NCBI RefSeq assembly: GCF_000224785.1
Contig: NZ_AGAV01000008.1
Location: 1-64,000 of the forward strand
Reading direction: 5' to 3'
DNA: 64,000 nt
Source of the DNA: Lentibacillus jeotgali
GTDB taxonomy: Bacteria; Bacillota; Bacilli; Bacillales; Amphibacillaceae
This document shows, piece after piece, positions 63,183-64,000 of this stretch. A model generated the notes under the pieces. That model ran no database searches. It saw nothing but the letters and a program-made list of their open reading frames with translations, and was not told where the DNA came from. The translations under genes were made by a program, and so were the position numbers. Positions within the stretch are counted from its first letter, which is position 1; each line of letters begins with the position of its first letter.

Positions 63183-64000
63183 ATGAGATTATCAGAGTTA
63201 TTGACCGTTTTACCATTTTATAATACATCAGCAGCACTTGATAACCTGGAGATAAGCGGTGTTGAGACTGACTCCAGAAAGGTAGCAGAAGGGAATCTGT
63301 TTATTTGTATTCAGGGTTTTACAGTCGATGGCCATGATTTCATCGATCAGGCCGCAAATAATGGTGCACATGCCGTGCTGGCTGAGAAAGAAGTGAATGC
63401 CTCTGTTCCGGTTATCCGGATTGATGATACATCAAAAGCTTTGGCGATGCTTGCGTCAAAGTTTTATGATTATCCAACGCGTCAATTTCCGCTTATTGGC
63501 GTAACCGGCACAAATGGCAAAACAACGATTACCTATCTGCTGGAATCGATCTTTCAGCACTATAAGCGAAAAACGGGTATTATCGGTACCATCCAAATGA
63601 AAATAGGAAACGATGCTTATCCTGTACATAATACGACCCCTGACGCCTTGTATTTACAGAAAACGTTTCATGAGATGAATGAACATGATGTCGATACAGC
63701 TATTATGGAAGTGTCTTCTCATGCGTTGGATATGGGGCGGGTCCATGGCTGTGATTTTGATATCGCCGTATTTACGAATCTATCACAGGATCATTTGGAC
63801 TATCATCCGGATATGAACGATTATTTACATGCAAAAAGTCTTTTGTTTGCACAGTTAGGCAATACCTATAACGAAGGACAAAAAAAGTTTGCAGTTATAA
63901 ATGAGGACGATCCAAACAGTGCTTTTCTGATAAAAAGCACCGCTCAGCATGTTCTTACGTATGGATGTCAGAGCGGAGCACAGGTGAAGGCAGAAGACAT
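63183..64000 (+). CDS. murE: UDP-MurNAc-tripeptide synthetase (MurE), 3' end outside the window
   Basis: The first 272 residues of a Mur ligase, open to the window edge. It has the MurE start MRLSELLTVLPFYNTS, the SGVETDSRKV substrate loop, FICIQGFTVDGHDFI and the ATP site GVTGTNGKTT (about residue 109), followed by TTPDALYLQK and VMEVSSHALDMGRV, with QDHLDYHPD. It adds diaminopimelate (or lysine) to UDP-MurNAc-Ala-Glu; the residues that decide which lie past the edge, and DAP is expected in Bacillaceae. The ATG at 63183 follows a weak site (GGTGTTTGGA). The MITE-like element ends 40 bases upstream. Confidence 0.95.
   Translation, partial: MRLSELLTVLPFYNTSAALDNLEISGVETDSRKVAEGNLFICIQGFTVDGHDFIDQAANNGAHAVLAEKEVNASVPVIRIDDTSKALAMLASKFYDYPTRQFPLIGVTGTNGKTTITYLLESIFQHYKRKTGIIGTIQMKIGNDAYPVHNTTPDALYLQKTFHEMNEHDVDTAIMEVSSHALDMGRVHGCDFDIAVFTNLSQDHLDYHPDMNDYLHAKSLLFAQLGNTYNEGQKKFAVINEDDPNSAFLIKSTAQHVLTYGCQSGAQVKAED

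Overview
The window is about 64 kb of chromosome from a low-GC, spore-forming Bacillaceae bacterium. Gene order tracks the Bacillus subtilis segment ktrC-rnjA-pdhABCD-yktABC-yla-ftsW-pycA-cta-ylb-rpmF-bshC-mraZ-murE. A halophilic or halotolerant relative (Virgibacillus/Lentibacillus/Oceanobacillus type) is the best guess. The reasons are a BCCT compatible-solute transporter, a strikingly acidic linker in the pyruvate dehydrogenase E2 protein, and families of intergenic repeats I associate with that group. The assignment rests on gene order and protein resemblance only. I saw no rRNA, tRNA, CRISPR, prophage or complete insertion sequence.

Layout. 1-6.3 kb (minus strand): cytochrome bd oxidase cydAB and its assembly ABC exporter cydDC, split by a MITE-like repeat. 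6.5-11.2 kb: K+ uptake regulator ktrC, RNase J1 and RNA polymerase epsilon (rpoY-rnjA) with two unrecognised small ORFs upstream, peptide deformylase, and a YkyA-like lipoprotein. 11.7-16.6 kb: pdhABCD. 16.7-18.4 kb: a BCCT transporter that appears to start at an AUU codon. 19-20.2 kb: a polysaccharide-deacetylase lipoprotein and the SR1/SR1P dual-function RNA locus. 20.3-27.3 kb: an NMO-type flavoprotein, yktA, yktB, ykzI, yktC and small yla genes. 27.6-32.2 kb: ftsW overlapping pyruvate carboxylase. 32.3-40.6 kb: haem A synthesis and the caa3 oxidase (ctaA divergent from ctaBCDEFG), then a DUF420 protein. 40.6-54.8 kb: ylb-type genes, including rsmD-coaD, the RNase Y partner ylbF, tmcAL, ylbN-rpmF and sporulation genes. 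54.9-64 kb: bshC and the start of the division/cell-wall cluster (mraZ, rsmH, ftsL, pbpB, spoVD, murE cut by the window edge).

Functionally the window joins central carbon metabolism (PDH, pyruvate carboxylase, the glycolysis-linked SR1P) with two terminal oxidases, peptidoglycan synthesis and division, and many small sporulation or housekeeping genes. All recognisable genes look intact.

The least expected material lies between genes. There are two families of short two-hairpin repeats, one with paired changes that preserve the stems. There is also a family of long-stem GGGACAAAA repeats at gene ends, and a terminal-inverted-repeat element that carries one of the two-hairpin repeats inside it. 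Regulatory sequence worth checking includes two dyads over the BCCT promoter, two CcpN-like sites at SR1, four 10-bp-phased repeats before mraZ, and a branched fold upstream of pdhA.
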